Assembly (NCBI RefSeq): GCF_028765165.1
Contig: NZ_JARADB010000001.1
Span: 248,001 to 312,000 of the forward strand
DNA length: 64,000 nt
DNA from: Paenibacillus sp. MAHUQ-63
Lineage (GTDB): Bacteria > Bacillota > Bacilli > Paenibacillales > NBRC-103111
Direction of reading: 5' to 3'
Shown one piece after another: positions 61,387-64,000 of the stretch. The notes beneath the pieces are model-generated. The model saw only the letters and a list, made by a program, of their open reading frames with translations, was not told the DNA's origin and searched no databases. A program made the position numbers and the translations under genes. Within the stretch, counting starts at the first letter, position 1. Every line of letters starts with the position of its first letter.

Positions 61387-63099
61387 TTATTTAATAACTT
61401 TCAATAAACGCTTCGCCGTTCCATTCGCCGTTTCAATCGTTTCGTACACATTCACAGTGAACGGATAGCTGAATTGGTCGGATGTAATATTGGATGCATC
61501 CAGCTCTTGTTTGCCGCTAATCAATTTGTTAGCGCCAGTGAAGGAAGCATCTTTGGAGCCAACGACACGCCCCGCGTTATCGACGATCTCGAATCTTAGT
61601 TTCGAGAAGTTGTTATCTACGACAACATTCTCGTCCTGCTTAATATCCAAGTCCATACGGAACTTATACGAATAAGTCAATTGCGGAGTCGTTATCGACG
61701 ATACCGTCACGTCGTTGAACGTCACCTCGAATGGATACAAGGAAATCGTCTTCTCCGTATCTTCCTGCTGCAGCTCCGTTTGCAGCGCCGCAACCGTCGT
61801 CGTGTAAGGAGCGGCGGCAACAGGATCCAGCAGTTTCATTGCGAAGCTTGTGCTCTCTTCCGATTGCGGAACGATGAACGAGTAGCTCACCACATAGCTC
61901 AGCCCCGGATTCAGCATCGCAGCCACGTTCGCTTGGCGTGCGCCTTGGTACGTCATGCCTTGCGTGCTCACCAATTCCGATTGGAACGTTGGCATCGCCA
62001 CAGGCGTCGTGCTCGTGTTCGTTAATCTGAACTTCGCTACAGCCGTTTGATAGCCTTCGCCCGGATTCTCGTGAAGGTGAAGCTCCATTAACGATACTTC
62101 CGTGGATTTATCGATGACCTTCGTCAGCGCGTCAAAGGCGATCGGTTGACCGATAGTATACGGAACCGCTGCGCCCGTTCCTTGCTCCTTCGGCCATGCA
62201 ACAGCCAGCTTGCCAGTAGCTAGTGTGGCAGCCTCGCCCCCGCCTTTCGGCACGAATGTGTCCGTCGACAAGACCACCAGGTTGGACAAGGTCACACCAT
62301 TTTCAACCGGGATGGCATAATGAATATATTTCTTCTCTCCGGCTTCAAGGGTAACCGGATCGACTTCAGCGCGTTTGCCTACATAGCTCTTCGTCTCCGA
62401 TTGAGCATCTAACCGGAACGCCGGCACCGTCTCGCGCCCCGCCCCCGGATTGTCGGCCAGCACCGTAACGACCGCCACGCGGCCTGTCTCCGTCGTTTGC
62501 ATCGATGCCTCAACGGCTGTATAAGTCAGACCTGAATTCACGCCAGGAATCGAGAACGATTGCCCCCAAGCGATATTTTCGAGATTTTGTAGAGCTGCAC
62601 TACCCGTTCCGCCATACCAGACGGCTTTCGCCGGCATGGTCAGCAGCGTTGTTTCCAGCTTCGGATACGAGTACACATCCACATTCACAAAAGACACTTG
62701 ATCGATCGTACCGATTTCCTTCGAATCGACCGTTGTCATGTAGACCAACTCGCCGATTTCTTTGGGCTGAAGCGATTCCTTATTGCTTCCGCTCGGTTTC
62801 AGCGTGTAGAACACGCCGCTCGATGTCTGTACGCGGAGTTCATGCTCCGGCACCCGGTTCTGATTCGCGCCACCGTTGTATAGACGAACGGTGACGGATA
62901 GCTCGGAGCCTGTCGCCGTTGGCGTCACGGCTACACTTTTGATCGCGGCACGAATGTCGCTTGTCAAACCGTAATTCACCGTTGGCGCGGCAACCGTCGT
63001 TGTCGCCGCATCGGCTGCCCAAACGGTCGTACCTCCTTGTACGATCAGAGCGCCGAGCATAATCGCGGTTAGACTTGATTTCCATGGTCTCTTTTTCAT
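61387..63099 (-). CDS. Exported protein with three beta-sandwich repeats
   Basis: A 570-residue secreted protein (signal peptide cleavage near VWAAD, residue 29-31). Three tandem repeats of about 150 residues follow, each with an N-x-VP-x-x-L core (NRVPEHELRV, ETVPAFRLDA, VAMPTFQSEL) and a later L-x-PG-type segment leading to a hydrophobic VP strand. A fourth, different beta-rich part ends the protein. The fold resembles DUF4352-like extracellular domains. GAGGAGAG precedes the ATG. It follows the membrane fusion protein gene by 40 bp, so the two are one operon. Confidence 0.75.
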   Translation of the reverse strand: MKKRPWKSSLTAIMLGALIVQGGTTVWAADAATTTVAAPTVNYGLTSDIRAAIKSVAVTPTATGSELSVTVRLYNGGANQNRVPEHELRVQTSSGVFYTLKPSGSNKESLQPKEIGELVYMTTVDSKEIGTIDQVSFVNVDVYSYPKLETTLLTMPAKAVWYGGTGSAALQNLENIAWGQSFSIPGVNSGLTYTAVEASMQTTETGRVAVVTVLADNPGAGRETVPAFRLDAQSETKSYVGKRAEVDPVTLEAGEKKYIHYAIPVENGVTLSNLVVLSTDTFVPKGGGEAATLATGKLAVAWPKEQGTGAAVPYTIGQPIAFDALTKVIDKSTEVSLMELHLHENPGEGYQTAVAKFRLTNTSTTPVAMPTFQSELVSTQGMTYQGARQANVAAMLNPGLSYVVSYSFIVPQSEESTSFAMKLLDPVAAAPYTTTVAALQTELQQEDTEKTISLYPFEVTFNDVTVSSITTPQLTYSYKFRMDLDIKQDENVVVDNNFSKLRFEIVDNAGRVVGSKDASFTGANKLISGKQELDASNITSDQFSYPFTVNVYETIETANGTAKRLLKVIK

Positions 63100-63139
63100 G
63101 TATTTACTCTCCTCTTATATAGAAATTTCACTTAGCAGC

Positions 63140-64000
63140 TTATTTCGCCGCAGGTGTCGCTGACGGCTGTGGAGAAGCGCTCGCGCTCTCCACTTTCTGG
63201 CCGTCCTTCAAGGTGTTCTGTCCGGTAACGACGAGCTTCTCGCCGTCTTTCACACCATCCAGCACTTCCTGATACTCACCGTTGATGCGTCCGAGCTTCA
63301 CTTTGCGCTTCACGTATTGATCGCCTTGCTGAACGAAGACGAAGGTTTCCGATTCTTCACGAATCACGCTGAGCGTAGGAATCGCCACCACTTGCTCTTC
63401 GGTTTCGGTCGTCAGCTGAACCATGAACCGCGTTCCCGGCTGAAGCTGATGATCGCTATTCGGCACTTCCAGCTCGAGCGTATACGTTTTGCTCGTCGCG
63501 CTCATGATTGGCGCCAAGTAGCTGATCTTTGCCGTGCCTTTTTTCTCCGGTGTGTCCGGGTTATAGTAAACGAGCTCCTGCTTGCCTTTGACGAGCTGAT
63601 AATTGGTTTCGGCAAGTTCCGTTTTGATCTTGATCGGATCGATTTGCTGCACTTGACCGACTTTGCCTGCCGCAGCCGAAACGGTTTGGCCAACCACGAT
63701 GTTGAAATCGGTCAGCACCCCGCTGCCCGGTGCTTTCACTTCATAATTTTCAAGAGCGCGCGTTGCGTCTTCAAGCGATAGGCTTGCAGATTCCGCCTGT
63801 GTTTGCGCAGCGGAGATCGAATCGGAATTGTCGAAAGCCGCCAGCTTGCTCTTCGCTGCATCCAAATTCATTTGCGCGTTATCCAGCGCTTGCTTCATTT
63901 GATCTACCTGGTGCTGAACGATTGTTCCCGCATCATAATCATTACGGGCCTTGTTGTAGTCCTGCTGAGCGTTCTTCAGGGCCGTTTCGCTTCTAGTCAC
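63140..64000 (-). CDS. Membrane fusion protein of an efflux system, N-terminal part cut by the window edge
   Basis: Periplasmic-adaptor-like (HlyD/RND type) subunit. The visible part has a coiled coil (KNAQQDYNKARNDYDAG onwards), then the lipoyl/barrel segment with APGSGVLTDFNIVVGQTV, a beta barrel, and a membrane-proximal C-terminal domain ending in a Ser/Pro tail. The frame is open to the right edge, so the annotated first codon is not a real start. In Gram-positives such proteins join MacB-like exporters; those genes would lie outside the window. Confidence 0.88.
   Translation of the reverse strand: MTRSETALKNAQQDYNKARNDYDAGTIVQHQVDQMKQALDNAQMNLDAAKSKLAAFDNSDSISAAQTQAESASLSLEDATRALENYEVKAPGSGVLTDFNIVVGQTVSAAAGKVGQVQQIDPIKIKTELAETNYQLVKGKQELVYYNPDTPEKKGTAKISYLAPIMSATSKTYTLELEVPNSDHQLQPGTRFMVQLTTETEEQVVAIPTLSVIREESETFVFVQQGDQYVKRKVKLGRINGEYQEVLDGVKDGEKLVVTGQNTLKDGQKVESASASPQPSATPAAK

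Overview
The window looks like chromosomal DNA from a Paenibacillus-type, spore-forming member of the Bacillota. The clues are moderate GC, strong AGGAGG-type ribosome binding sites, several TTG/GTG starts, YesM/YesN-type two-component systems paired with Lpl-type sugar ABC transporters, an SLH-anchored surface protein, a giant golvesin/FIMAH-domain exoprotein, and a decayed GerA-type spore germination gene. No rRNA, tRNA, CRISPR array, prophage or insertion sequence was recognised.

Layout. 1-7.3 kb: carbohydrate cluster 1, with a YesM-type histidine kinase (cut by the left edge) and a short YesN-type regulator facing a solute-binding lipoprotein, two permeases and a Cys-type sulfatase. 7.3-8.4 kb: an arsR-arsI organoarsenical pair with three identical operator dyads. 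8.5-25.5 kb: cluster 2, where a kinase/regulator pair faces one solute-binding protein and, beyond a terminator, an LplB-LplC-solute-binding protein-GH36 alpha-galactosidase-2076-residue exoprotein operon. 25.5-35.5 kb: mixed housekeeping and stress genes: secreted PHP phosphoesterase plus HupE-like membrane protein, shikimate kinase plus RidA, a HAD-GNAT fusion, DUF4386, Crp/Fnr, a PRISE-like reductase, HxlR, and padR-DUF1048-DUF1048. 35.5-38 kb: small proteins and decayed gene pieces. 38.2-42.6 kb: a large S-layer-homology protein. 43.6-49.2 kb: cluster 3, an RpiR regulator, solute-binding protein, two permeases and a second Cys-type sulfatase. 49.6-58.4 kb: regulators, DNA ligase, threonine aldolase, Rieske protein, amino acid permease, MerR regulator and MATE exporter. 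58.4-61.3 kb: a Gfo/Idh dehydrogenase and a sugar isomerase facing an AraC regulator. 61.4-64 kb: a secreted three-repeat protein and a membrane fusion protein cut by the right edge.

How the genes work together. Three separate CUT1-type ABC importers lack their own ATPase gene, so a shared MsmK-type ATPase encoded elsewhere is likely. Two of them are coupled to cytoplasmic sulfatases, which points to uptake and desulfation of sulfated oligosaccharides. Cluster 2 is coupled to a GH36 enzyme and a very large exoprotein, which points to a complex galactose-containing polysaccharide. Clusters 1 and 2 carry cre-like CcpA boxes. Both promoter regions of cluster 2 share a two-block direct repeat that is a good candidate for the binding site of the neighbouring AraC-type response regulator.
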